Of a DNA stretch of 64,000 bases, positions 43,801 through 56,500 are shown piece by piece (position 1 is the first letter of the stretch; each line of letters begins with the position of its first letter). The position numbers and the translations under genes are program-made. The stretch comes from Oopsacas minuta (Eukaryota; Porifera; Hexactinellida; Lyssacinosida; Leucopsacidae), in assembly GCA_024704765.1 (NCBI GenBank), contig JAKMXF010000303.1, positions 62,001-126,000 of the forward strand, in the 5' to 3' direction. The notes below the pieces were generated by a model. That model had not been told where the DNA came from and ran no database searches. It saw only the letters and a list, made by a program, of their open reading frames with translations.

Positions 43801-45473
43801 ATATTTCACTAACCTGTGTTAATGAGAGGGCTTTGTTATCGATAGGACATCTCTGACCTGTCAACCTAGACAACGAAATGAACACAATAATAAAACACAA
43901 CAGTATGTGAAGTAGTTTCTGTAATACAATTACAATACAAATAATTGTGGATCATATCACTATGTCTGTGAGAAGCTCAATTGTACGGGTTTATGGGGTA
44001 AATAATGCTCAACTTGAGACTGTTGGAAAATCTTAGTTAATTTCGAGAATTTGTTTCACTAATAAGGAATTAATAACTGTTGGTATCGTAGACAGACACA
44101 TTATTAGTGCTCTCTTGTGGAAAAAGATTTTCTCTAAAAAAGAAATTTCTTTAGATCGAAAACCGTCACATTTTCTCTGTGACTAATTTTCCGCGATCTA
44201 AATTACTCAATCTAGAAAAAATTGGCTATGACAAAATCTAACTAAAATACACTGGAATAATAGCCATGGTTCTTCTCCACTAATTCATAACAAATACGCA
44301 ACTCAATTATAATATTCACTCATTGACTACATCGATAGCTAACCTGCAAGGTGCCCACCCATATCTGGGAGTTATCTTATCTATCTCAGGTTGGGTTACG
44401 AACCTCACCTGTGATATAATTGAACTCAGATCTCTATCCTATCCTATTACTTGTAACGATAGAAGTATGGAGTGAGGGAATTTATCATAAGAGGCTCACT
44501 ACAATCTCTAACCTATTTCATTGGCAATGAAGCACTCTCTCTAGCCCTACACTCATGCAAGTGTGTGTAGTGTGGGACATGTATTGAGGTATTTTGTGCC
44601 AGGAACCATGCAACAATATCACAATATATTAACTAATCTAACAATGTTTAATTAGCACATAAAGCTAGACTGAGTAGGAGGGTACTTTTAGCTGTATTTA
44701 GAGAGTGATTATTAATAAATAGTTTAGTACAAAAAAATACACTATCGCATATATCTCAAGACATTTGGCTTGTATTGAAGAACTTTTTAGGAAATGTAAA
44801 CAATAAGGAATTGGACGAGGTTACATAAATTACACTTTGTAATGCATATAACACTAATCAGGACACCTCTTTATACTAACAAATATACAATGGGAATAGT
44901 CAAGGTTGAAACCGCTCGTACCGAATATTAGGACCAACCGAATACCCGAATACTGATTTTCGGGGAGTCAACCTAATACTGAACGATTTGGAAAATATAT
45001 TTGGTCCAACCAAATACAGTAGAGTCTCGTTAATACGTACACCAGGGGACTGATAAAGTGTACAAATTTGTACTCCTTAACCGTGTTCGTATTAACGAGA
45101 CCCTACTATCCGTAGTGTTGCAACTTTGGGGATAATAAACTGGCCAGGATTTACTGTACATTTCAAGTATGTTAGTAATAAGATGGACAGGCTCAGTACA
45201 GCATAACAGAATTATATTTAGAAATGTGTAAAGTTAAAAGAAATCTATATTAGCTTAAACTTTCATCACAATACTCATAAACACACGCCATTTTACAAAT
45301 ATTATAAGTTATTACCTGAGGGCGTTATCGATACAGTTTGCACAGAATCTGTGTCCACATGGTGTTTGTAGTGGGTCCTTCTGAGCGAGGAGACAAATAG
45401 GACATTCCAATCGCTTCTTAAGGGGTGGAGAAAAGTTAGCATCATACCCAAATGTCCTTGGAGAGGTAGTCAT
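40806..45473 (-). CDS. TRAF6-like RING/TRAF-zinc-finger protein with a predicted C-terminal membrane segment
   Basis: Exons (transcript order): 45316-45473, 43814-43865, 42094-42198, 41832-41990, 41708-41776, 41609-41647, 41479-41534, 41315-41385, 41125-41213 and 40806-40997 (990 nt, about 329 residues, all phases fit). The RING reads [25 protein letters not shown], then CPIDN across exons 1-2, preceded by [12 protein letters not shown] as in TRAF6 (GYDVEFDPPLE). [14 protein letters not shown] and TRAF-type Cys/His fingers ([42 protein letters not shown]) follow. There is no MATH domain. The last exon instead has a 20-residue hydrophobic helix ([20 protein letters not shown]) followed by RKRRMI. 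The first seven exons are firm; the last three rest on splice phase only. Likely a K63-type ubiquitin ligase, possibly membrane-anchored. Confidence 0.72.
42430..42543. mobile_element. MITE fragment related to 8252-8419
   Basis: TTGTGTTACTTTGATGGTTTAGG and GATATAACTGGAATTGACTGTA match the element between TANGO6 and STUB1. The left boundary is unclear. It is in an intron of the TRAF-like gene. Confidence 0.5.
43391..43561. mobile_element. Pogo-like MITE, TACAGTAGACTC type
   Basis: It starts TACAGTAGACTCTCATTTAT and ends TATTAACGAGAATCCTCTGTTA, inverted and decayed. The interior shares AAGGGACCGTCGGAA with the copy at 30627 (complement there). It lies in a TRAF-like intron. Confidence 0.65.
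45015..45108. mobile_element. 94-bp pogo-like MITE
   Basis: It starts TACAGTAGAGTCTCGTTAAT and ends TATTAACGAGACCCTACTA. This is the most compact copy of the family seen at 30627 and 43391. It lies in intron 1 of the TRAF-like gene. Confidence 0.75.
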
Positions 45474-46390
45474 TATTCAGTATTTGCTCGAATAAACTCA
45501 AATAATTTCTAGATTATTATTAACAGCCAAGTCTATATCAGTATTGTCATATAACCTCTTATATATTAGCAGAACTAGAGAGAATTGCTGGTATAGAAAT
45601 GTATTACAATAGAATATTATTGTAATCGATATTTGGGGATTAATACATAGAACTAGAGTATGATGTACTGAGAAATGTGGAAAGATTAAGAAAGTTTCAC
45701 ACATCGGATAATCGAGGGATTGTGCCTATTTGCTCTTTTAACCACTATTTTCTATGTAGTATACATATGCAATTTTGAAAATATCATTCTAGCGTGAGAA
45801 ACTAACAAGCTTCCCAGTAAACTACAAAAGAATTTTTTAAGTGCATAGTATAGTATACAATATTATAAGATAAAATGGTAGAGAAATATTCAAATATCAA
45901 AAATAATCACATTTTCACACATTAGCATGTTCTATAATTTAGAGTAGAAGATTTCTTTTAAACTGCTAGCTAGTCAGTGGAAGATTTCTCTTAAGTTATG
46001 AAACATCTATGATACCTATCAATTACTGTCCCCAAATCTCCTAGTAAGGGCCTATATATATATATGAGCCAGATATTACGGGATTTCTGTGATTCGTTTA
46101 TATTCATAAAACAAAAAATAAAATTACTTATGAAAAACTGCAGTGTGAAAATTGTAAACAGTTCATATATGGCAGTGGCTCTTGGAGGAGTTTAGGCATT
46201 TCCTGGGGAGGAATAGTTTCTATGGACTAGGGGTTTCCGTGTATAAGGAATTCATTGAGAGTACTTCACAAGCTATCAAGGTAATCCTTCGTATGATTTA
46301 GTGAGGCTCATTATAATGATTACTTTAGTATCCAAATAATATTCATTAGTATGAACATTTGTAGATAAAATGATTCGGATGTACATATAT

Positions 46391-46665
46391 TACAGTAGAC
46401 TCTATCTAATCCGAACATGTCCGAAGGTTATACGTATAACTTCTGTAAAATGTTCAAAAATTACTATTTGTATCAAATTCTACTGTGGACAAATACATAT
46501 TACTGTATTACACATGTTGGAAGGCTTTTCATCGTTTGTACAACTTTCGGGGAAATATCCACCTACCCCTACATCATATAGTATTGTTTCAATGCATTTC
46601 GCGAATCTGAACGAATTATTTTGCAATTGGGACAGAGCTGTTCGGAATATCGAGGAAGTACTGTA
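46391..46665. mobile_element. Pogo-like MITE
   Basis: It starts TACAGTAGACTCTATCTAAT and ends ATATCGAGGAAGTACTGTA, in inverted arrangement with TA edges. GTTCGGAATATCGAGG near the right end mirrors the left CTAATCCGAAC. Confidence 0.65.
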
Positions 46666-47886
46666 ATGCACATTTCGTATATAATTCGTAAATATTCCTT
46701 ACATAAGCTGATACCCGAAGTGAACTATGGTCATTATTCAACCTCTTTTTGAGTACTACTGCAAATATGTACTTTTGGAAGCAGGGACATAGCAACTGTT
46801 TATGATATAATTATTAGCTTATTCCTGTTTATAGGTCAAACCAACTGATTATTCTGACATACAGTTAAATCTGTTTAAATAGCCTATATATAAAGTCCGG
46901 GGAGTATGACTTTTGTGTACAGAAACATTTGTGTACGAAGCTAGTGCGACTTTTGTGTACAGTTCTGTATAAAATTATATGTAAATCAAATTTTGAGCAT
47001 ATCAGGTTGTAATAACAATCTAAGTACCTAATCGAAAGTTTTGCATATCATTATGGACTACTTGTCTATCCGATGGAATCATTTTTGAAAAATAAATAGG
47101 TTCCTCTCAATTGAATTGTTCTCTCGAACGCTCTAAATTGCTCTACCACCCTATCAACCTATGAACTGATGGAGAAGCCGTTTGAAGTCCTGATAGCCAT
47201 TCTTCTCCCCTTGCGAAATACACAATATTCCCTCCAACAAATATCACTTGGACTGGATGAAAATTTTGTTACCCTTGCAAAACCTAGCCTGAAAGTGGGA
47301 TACAAGATCAAATTGAACTCTGGATGCGTGAAAGCAGCATTGATGAGTTGGGGGATTACCAAGAATATGGAGGGATAATAACTTGGATTGGTGATGAGTT
47401 ACCACACTAGGCCTCTCCTTACTTACCTTAAAAGCATTGCTTTTAGATTATCTCTCTAGGACACAAATATTATAGATTTTAGTGTTACCGTATTTGGATA
47501 TGATAAACAATTAGTATAATATGTTATAAGTATAAATACATTCAATTACGGATTTTAACGACAAATTTCTATTCCTGCTGCATCCAAATCACATTGGGAC
47601 GACTTTGGGGCAACTCATACTATGTATTGCAGAATGTTATCGAGCATGTCAACAACTTCTGGCTAAATCTGTTAAATTTGCAATAATTGGGTTTCATCAA
47701 TAAAATTTTATACAAATTAATACTTCCACTGTTTTTGATTTAACAGGTGGCTACTTACATAAATATAACGATGGGTTACGTTCCTGAATTCTATGGTTTA
47801 ATGAGATTGGTGGTGTTACGTTCCTAAATTCAGTATGATACTTGATATAGTTTGCTAAATACGAGATTTATGTAATAGCGAAGCTA

Positions 47887-47966
47887 AAATAGCACACATT
47901 ATATGTAAATAGCACACATTTATGCGTAAATAGCACATATTATATGTAAATAGACAGATTATATGT
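47887..47966 (+). repeat. Tandem repeat, four ~20-bp units
   Basis: Units of the form AAATAGCACACATTATATGT occur four times with small changes (AAATAGCACACATTTATGCG, AAATAGCACATATTATATGT, AAATAGACAGATTATATGT). Confidence 0.85.
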
Positions 47967-48410
47967 AAGCGGTAATTGAGGGAAAGACTAGACTATACAA
48001 GCCCACTACTTGCTCTAGCGGTTAAACATTTGATGTTTCAAACTTGGGACTTTTGACCCCCCTCAACTCGTGACCAACTATCAACTACTTTGTTCCAACT
48101 TTCTAGAAATAGGACAAACAGACAATCAAGATTACAGTACTACCTCGAAAATAGTCGGGACGATTATATATTTCAAGCCCTCCTCAGAGAGTTTAAACGT
48201 TTTTCATTGGGATAATATTTTCGGGCACCAGCAAAATCCGTACACAAACGTCGCATGAGTCGCATAAGTTTGTTCACAAACATTGCATGAAGTACTGTAC
48301 ACAAATGTCTCCCTCCGAAAGTTCCGCTATCGTATTTCAATTATTATCAACCTGTGTATAGCGGATGTTACTAAATAACAGGTTAACCCTCGTTAGTACG
48401 AACATACAAA

Positions 48411-48958
48411 TACAGTGGATCCTGTCTGAGTGTTTTATGACATTATCCGGGGTCTTCTTTAATCTGGGAATCCAATTCGTGTACGTAGTATGTATGATTG
48501 TACGCAGTGTTTCTCCAAAGCGCGTCAATTAATGCACTTTCCCCGCCGAATGACGCGCTTAGAATATCTAGTTGCATTAAAATGAAGAATCTATACATAG
48601 GGCTTAATACGTGTATATGCGACACCGATGATCCGTGCCATGTTCGTGTTCAGTACTAAATGGCAATACATGTAGACACAACTATATGCAAACGAATTTA
48701 TTCACACTGTTCACTTATACACAGTATATTTCCACGTATTTACTCCTACGTACTAGATTTCTACAATTAACCTTCAAACTGGAATTCACGTTCAGCTATA
48801 TGATATTATAGGGAAGGATACCAAATCTGAAAACATCTTTATGACAATATCAGGGATATGGCATAGCGCGATGTGACTTTGACTGAGTTTTTAGTACAAA
48901 GTAACGAAAATGGTGTTGGATTGGGACTTTTTATGATAATAATCGGGTTATTCTATTA
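48411..48958. mobile_element. ~550-bp non-autonomous transposon, copy 2
   Basis: It starts TACAGTGGATCCTGTCTGAG and follows the copy at 37535-37966 along its length (TTATGACATTATCCGG, GTAGACACAACTATATGCAA, GGGAAGGATACCAAATCTGA). It is longer because of extra sequence around 48500-48640, including a hairpin with arms AAGCGCGTCA (48518-48527) and TGACGCGCTT (48551-48560). Confidence 0.7.
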
Positions 48959-49230
48959 AGTGGCAGGATACAGTATATGTCCCTAACAGAGTTAGATTTC
49001 GACTTGTTATGCCAGAATTCCGAAAATTGGAACAAATCGGAGTAAAAAGCGAAAATCCCCTCTGATAAGTACATAAATTAGACTATCATATCCGCTAAAA
49101 ACAGTATAGAACTTAGAAGCTAATTTACAGTTTATTCAAGATATATATACAGAATTATTTCAAAGAGATACATATAAAGAAATAGCTATTACACACATGT
49201 ATAGAATTATGCAAAATTATTTTAAGATTC

Positions 49231-49692
49231 CTAATACTTTGAAGTGAGAATTCTAGCAAACACTTCGTAGTTAATCATTCCATTACCATCAGTTTCTGCT
49301 TCATTAAGCATTTCATCTACTTCATCCTCTGTTAACTTCTCTCCTAGAGTTGTCATAATATGTCTCAGCTCTGAAGCACTAATCTTTCCGTTACCTTCTT
49401 TATCAAACACCCGAAAAGACTCACGTATCTCTCCCTCACTATCTTGTTCCTTCAGTTTAGTCTGAATTAGAGTGAGGAAAGTATCAAAGTCTACAGTCCC
49501 CGAGTTATCAGGGTCAGCTAGCTGCTGCATATCCAGGACCTCACTCTCTGAAGGGTTCTGACCTAGAGAACGTAACACGGTGGGGAGATCCTTCTTAGAA
49601 ATGGTGGAATTATTTTTATGGTCAAACAGAGCGAATGCTTCCTTGTACTCTGCAATCTGTTCTTCAGTAACTCCTGCTTGTGAATGTGCCAT
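49231..49692 (-). CDS. Calmodulin-like protein with mostly degenerate EF-hands
   Basis: A single-exon ORF of 153 residues starting [20 protein letters not shown], the calmodulin fold. There are four EF-hand loops, but only the third ([12 protein letters not shown]) keeps the Glu at position 12 and usable positions 1-9. Loop 1 ([12 protein letters not shown]) has Lys at position 3 and lacks Gly6. Loop 2 ([12 protein letters not shown]) has Thr at position 12. Loop 4 ([12 protein letters not shown]) has Glu at 1 and Val at 12. It is therefore a calmodulin paralogue or myosin-light-chain-like regulator rather than calmodulin itself. It probably binds IQ-type helices with little Ca dependence. 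Absence of introns suggests retroposition or a lineage-specific copy. Confidence 0.85.
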   Translation of the reverse strand: MAHSQAGVTEEQIAEYKEAFALFDHKNNSTISKKDLPTVLRSLGQNPSESEVLDMQQLADPDNSGTVDFDTFLTLIQTKLKEQDSEGEIRESFRVFDKEGNGKISASELRHIMTTLGEKLTEDEVDEMLNEAETDGNGMINYEVFARILTSKY

Positions 49693-50561
49693 TCCGTGTC
49701 AGCTAAGTTAATAATAAACTAATTTTAATAGTTAGCTATTATATAAGGTTGTAATCTCCTAGAAAATTCATATCACAGTATTGTATCAGATATACGAAGG
49801 CATGAGGTAGGTAGATACCTTTGTATAGGATTAATTCATTAAAATTAGATATCAATTAATATATTAACAAATTAAATGATATTTCATAATAGTGCTATAA
49901 TCTATGATACATGATTGAAATGATGCACATTTAATTCAATAGGAATCCTTTTGGGTCTCAGGTATACATATTGAATTATAAAATCAAAAAATTACACAAA
50001 CAGTTTAGAATCCTATTACGTACACCCGTACATATATAACACAGTTGTGATTCAAATATAATCAGCCTGTATTGAGGTGATCATGTGTATGTATTTCCGA
50101 GCATATCAAATATTCATTTAAGACTCTTTAAAAGTACATAAAATTATGTTTAATGCAAACAAGTTTGGTTGATTTAAGATATTACAATTTCGCAATTGTC
50201 TGAACGCTATAAATTCCGAGGTACTTCACCTGTTACGAGATTAGGTATTATCGCTACAGAGCACGTGAGTAATGAGCATAATTTACAACATTATTAATTG
50301 ACGAATTCAGAAATCAAACTATACGTACTCGGTATGTTATGTCCGTATAAGTAATAATTGAGATATATGGATGGTACAGATTACCCCGTAATTAGTAGAG
50401 AAAGCAGAAATATTTGAAATTAAATAATTTCAAATCTTCCATATATTAGAATCCATAGTCCACACTGCCATAATCATTTCACCTAAAATACAATTGTCCA
50501 CTATAGTAGATTTACCAAATCTGAGTAAATATAGATAAGAAATAAACTCATCCTAACCGAC
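49693..50561. other. Intergenic, no feature seen
   Basis: AT-rich DNA between the calmodulin-like start and the SEC24 stop. No ORF, RNA gene or notable repeat is seen. Confidence 0.4.
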
Positions 50562-53500
50562 TTACTTTGAAATTTTGGAACGGAGGAAATTTAAAAATTC
50601 ATAATAAGACATCGTCTCCTCGAATTTGTCCTCAACCAAGCGCTTAGGAAATTCCATTTTACAATGTGAGGTATCTGTAAGAACCATGAGTACTGGAGAG
50701 CGAGCTCGACTCCACTTGATCTGTGACATGAGTAGACGTATTCTTTCTGAGAGCATGTTCTCTATGACAGGGAACTCTTTTATACTTGTTGAGTTATCCT
50801 CGACTAGTTCCCTGGGAGAACTAACACCGAATACTTTCTGCAGGAATTCAGGGCTAACATTAGCACCTAGGTATAGGATAAGGTGCTCTCCAGCATCTAG
50901 GAGGTACGTCCCTGTAAGAGAGGTCTTCTCAGCAGAACAGTGCATGATCTGTACAATAATGTGGTCTCCTTCTAGCTCGTTAGTGAGTTCTGACTTCTCT
51001 ATGATGTCATGTAGACTGTATAGAGTGGGGTATATACTGGAGAGAAGTTCGTCTAGAGGGAGAGTCTTGAGGAGGATAGTTTGGTAACTACGCTCATCTA
51101 ATTGTATCAAGCTGTTTACTCTAAGCAGAGGGTGTTTGAGTAGGCCTAACAGGTATAAAGGAAGTAACCGTAATGAGGTAGGAAGAGTCAGAGAATTTGA
51201 TCTATTAGCTGGACAGAATACAGAATATGATTTGATGAGATCTCCTACGACATTAATCAGTCCAGTACGTGCATCTCCTAGTGAAGACTCAATTAATCTA
51301 TCTACTGCCATCTTAGCAACAAATGCTGCGATAGCTTGTGTATTAGCAGACGCATATACATCCATTAATTTCTATAAAAGAATAGAAAATGAATAAGTAA
51401 CGAGAATTAGGGTAGGCTCTTTCGCCTGGAGATATCCTTATTATTCAAATTTACGGCTCCTTTGGGAATTTAGCTCCGCAATCATATTTATTTAAGTTCA
51501 TTATATATGATGTAATCAACAATAAATTTCATATGAGAACTTGAACATGTATAATTCGGAGCGCAAGTCTCTACTAAAGGCAATATAGATTACGTAATGG
51601 TAATAAATTCACAGTTATTCACAAATGGGTTAAGTATGCTGAATCGGAAGTTAACACTTTGAAAAGTCCAGTTACAGTTCAAGGCAGTAACACAAAGGTT
51701 CGTATGCACTCTACAGTAAGTGTTCCCTAATTATCCATGGTCTCTAGTTTGATCACAAAGCAAATTGTGTACCACTTCCACACAGGGCCTTTATTCACTG
51801 GTGGACAAGTATAGAATTTTAAATCTATATTATTTTACCGTAGTAACAGGTAGAGCAATAGTAGCCACCCTAATTCTCCTCTCTCCTCGTACACTAGTGT
51901 ATAGTAATGCGGACTGAACGAATGCTACTTCTACTTCATCAAGTGTCTCTTCATAAGATAGCTGAATGGCGAATGAGTGATCAGGATTTACATTAGGCAG
52001 TGCTAGCAAATCAGTAGATCGTACGAAGCAATTACCATGAAATGTATGAAGTGCTAAACCTAATTTAGGTTAATCAAATTAATTATAGACATGAGTGAAT
52101 GAAAAATCTGTCAAGTGACTAACCTGGTGAACATCGAATTCTCATGACAGCTTCGAAACCAATTCTCCTAGTGAAATACCTGTGCAGGTCTTCTTGAAAT
52201 GCTTTAATTCTATTTGGAGATTCTTGAGAAAGTGCGGGATAATAACGCACCTGTAGAACATATAAATTTGACATTGATATAGTCTCGTGTACTCGTAGAA
52301 AGGTTGATAAATTAACCGTATAAAATACAGTATTATACCTGTCCAGAAGAGTATCTTGATAATGCAGATATAGATAATAGATCAGTAAACTGACTACATG
52401 TCACGAATACGTCTACTCCTACTTGTTTCTCACAACAATCCAATGCTAGCTTCTTGTAGAAGTCTGTGCTAGCAGACAGCTGTAAAGATTCTAAGTTACT
52501 AGTGTGTTTCTTCAAATAGCTTGTGGCCTGAATTGATACACATAGATATAATTACAGTGGATCCTTATTAATACAAATGGTGAATCCGAATTCCGAATAA
52601 GAAGGAAAATGTGTGCACAAAATCTGGTCCCTACAATAATTATTCAATTGGTTTACTCGAACTGTGGATAAAGCGAGGAAATATTGACAGTCTGTTGGTG
52701 TTCCTATTAAGGTTCCATAGTATATTACAAATTCTTTAATAAGAACGGAGCATCGAGCAAATGAACAATGGAAAAGATTTACAGTGAACCTGCGTAAACC
52801 GACACTGGTTGAGAAATGAAATTGTGTCGGTTTATGCAGATTTATTTTTATTGTCTAAAGCTATTCAGGATTATACACTGAATTTCTCTTACATCTATCT
52901 TATGTAAATACTAAATCAGTGTTTGGCAACCTTTTTCGAACTTAGGCACACTCAACAATATACATATTTTGATCGAATTTTTTTGTAGAACTTTGATCAA
53001 ATGATGAAAAAAGCAAATTTTGAACAAAGTTCTACTAAATGTCTTCAGTCGAATTTTGATCGAAAAATTGTCGTGCGAATCTAAGACGTGCTAGCACTTT
53101 TTATTTTATTAATTAGAAACGGGTACCATTGGGAGGGGATTAGGGATTTAGTTCGCTACCTTATGGCTCTGGGAGTTTTTATTTGTGTTCGTCATTCAGC
53201 TACTAAGGGACGGGAGTGTGGAATTTATGCTAATTTTTATGATTGGATGGAGTTTTGTTGGTTGACTATTAGAAAAGTTTGAAAATGGCAGATTGTTGGA
53301 TTTTTTTGTTTTATTTTCTCCATTTTCTATCAAAGTTCCAATTTTTCTATCAAAATTCGACAATTTTTCGATCAAAGCTCGACTGAAGACATTTTAGTAG
53401 AACTTTGATCAAAATTTTCCTTTTTCATCATTCGATCAAAATTCGATATAAGAAAATTTAATCAAAATATACAGATTCCTATAATATTGTTATGAGCTAG

Positions 53501-56500
53501 TCACTGATTCTTTTCAATAAGTCAGTGATATTCTGGCTAACAATGATGCACTAACTAACAAGTAAGAATAAATTATAACTTACTTGCTCAGAACTCATAG
53601 CACCATTACCTCTAGTAGGTCGCTGAGCAATGAGTATAGTAATCCTCCCTCCACATTGTGATATCATCTTGTAAGCAGACTCTGCTGCCACACCCACACA
53701 GCTGTCACTACTATGTGAGTTTCCCCAGATAGAGGGCAGATCTCGAAGCAGCTGTTTAAATGACTCTTTAACTTCTTTCAGGTATACCAGAAGATCGTTG
53801 TTTGTAGGAAGGAATACTTCCTCTAGATCAAGAATGTCGTAGATGTGAGCAGGGAGGTTACCTCTTATCCCGTAGAATTGAATAGAGTGATTGAATGTTA
53901 TTAGTCCTACCTGAGTTCTGCTGTCCCCGGGTATTTCATCTATACACTCAATCAGAGTCTTACAGAATGCTGACAAAGCACCTAACAGGATAATTGTATA
54001 CAGTAATCTCTCATTATAACAAAGTGCTCTGGAATCCGGTTTCATTAAAGCTATAAGCGGATTTCGTTGTTAGTAGAGTAAAAATTAATTACTTTAAAGT
54101 TATAAGTGGTAAAGAATCACTTCGTTAAACCAGGAGTTTACTCCAACCGGGACGTAGTCAATGGTAAGACCGGTAACATATCTATACTGACGAGTGACGA
54201 TGGCCGGATCGGTTTACATGACATTGCTACAGTCTTGTTCAAATGATTTTTATTCTATGTTGCACATTGTAACACACCTGAAACCACGGAGGCGTTGGAC
54301 ACATCCAATACAAATACATATACAGGTGGTTGAGGTGGTCTGAGAGCATAATCAGAGTTAGCAATATATTCTACAATAGGAGACTGTACTTCTGAATAGC
54401 TACCAGTTATATTGTTAGCCTTCATAGCATCATCTGGGTTAAATCCGTCTGGTAGAGCGTTAGCTCTATGACATATATTACATTTCCATTTTCGTCCAGA
54501 CAGAAATGAGATGTAAGGGTTAATGTAGGTTCGACAGTTGGTACAACGGATGATACATGAAGTAGATACTATAGGTAGCTTGTCACTTTGTATGTCCTGC
54601 AATGAATAAACAATTCTATAAGATTATGTACGTATTGAATAAAATTAAATTTCTTAATGCAGAGCAATATGTCAGTTATTAGGAGGAGCAGAATATTAAC
54701 ACATAAGATAAATGTGTTATCAAATTATCCTAGATAATAGCCTATCATTTATAAATATTTAAATTCAACAATTACAACATCACAATAATACCCTTAGGTG
54801 CTTGCAGAGAGGGTTCCCCAAAATTTCGGCATTCCACTAATCCATGATAAATTCCCAGTTAAACAACTCAGTGAGTGCTCCAAAATGACGATTCAACATA
54901 TGTCTGGAACGAAATGTCAGGATCCGTGATATTGATACTATTATATCATGGTAGGGGATAACCATAATGAAACTTTGGGGGTCACATCACCAGGTTGCGC
55001 ATCACTGTACTAGTAGACTGAGACCTCATCATGTACAAACATGGTATTAGTGTCGTGCTAATCTGTTGGGAGAGCTAGATTCGTCAAAAATTAGCTAATT
55101 TAATTAAGTGAGGCTGACCCTGGCTGCTCACTCAATTGAATATTTAATTTTGATAAGTGACAATATACTAAATCGGATTCACAAGTGATCAACAAGGATG
55201 TATTACGAGTGTACGACATACTCTGTACCCTGTGAAGTGTGAGCCGTATGGTTGCCTTATTATCTAAGCTAAACATTGTTTGTGTAAGCGGCAATTGTAA
55301 TTTGTAGTGCTAGCGAACTAGGAGAGAGGATTAGAGGCATCAACAGGTTATTTTACGCTGAAACTAGCAGTAATATACTTATGTCTAGGCCAGTAGACTA
55401 TTCATCTAGATAAGTCAAGGACACTGGCAAATCCAACTGATTTAGCCATTATTTCTATTGGGAGTATCAACTAGTAAGATATTGGAAATCAGTGTCACTG
55501 AGTAAGAGAAAAACACTCATTTAGTGAATGTCCTAAGCCCAATGGACAGGAGTACTTCATGACATTATCCTAATCTGTAATAGAATGTTCCGAAGACAAG
55601 AATATAGTTTTGAGTGTATTAGGAAATGGGGGATATGACAAGATTCACAGTTTGTATATATGTTTTGCATATATACGATGTACGTAACCACGGTAGACTA
55701 GGGCGTAAATACACTAGCTGAATGAATATTTGATATGGAGTCATTTTAAGCAACACAAACATAGCAATGTACCAATACCAGAGATATAATAAAGTTATCC
55801 ATACTAAACACTATGTAATGATCATAACTGTAACTATATTCATTAGGGATATCCGTCATTAGGTTATTGTCTGTGTGTTGGCCACTTGGTGGTGGAATCT
55901 TATTAACAAGGAGATTTAAAAATCAAATAGCGCATATAATATGAATTCTATAAATTATTGTATATAGAGAGTTTAACAAGAGATATCGCTATCTGTATTA
56001 CAGATTGGATATTAACTCCCATAGAACCTACATAATATAAAGGGTCTGGATAATTTGATCGAATGTTTTGCAGAAATTTGATCAAATTTTCTTATATCGA
56101 ACTTTGATCGAATGATGAAAAAGGAAATTTGATCAAAGTTCTACTAAAATGTCTTCAGTAGAACTTTGATCGAAAAATTGTCGAATCTTGATAGAAAAAT
56201 TAGAACTTTGATAGAAAATGGAGAAAATAAAACAAAAAAATCCAACAAGCTGCCATTTTCAACTTCTCTAATAATCAATCCAACATAACTCCATCCAATC
56301 ATAAAATTAGCATAAATCCCACACTCCCGTCCCTTAGTAGCTGAATGACGAACACAAATAAAAACTCCCAGAGCCATAAGGTAGCGAACTAAATCCCTAA
56401 TCCCCTCCCAATGGTACCCGTTTCTAATTAATAAAATAAAAAGTGCTAGCACGTCCTAGATTGAAATCAGTCGAGTCCGGCGCATTGTGGCATTACATGG

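Larger units (their letters stand above)
45474..49230. other. Repeat-rich intergenic region
   Basis: This 3.7-kb region has no supported gene. It contains a MITE (46391-46665), a tandem array (47887-47966) and a larger element copy (48411-48958). ORFs near 46370-46671 and 47159-47378 are shadows of repeats or chance frames on both strands. Confidence 0.45.

Noticed and set aside
47159-47378. Frames of similar length on both strands
   Set aside because: Mirror-image open frames in a repeat-rich stretch; no domain or splice support.
56144-56452. 102-codon minus-strand ORF as a host gene
   Set aside because: It is the interior of a transposable element that also occurs at 52961-53474.
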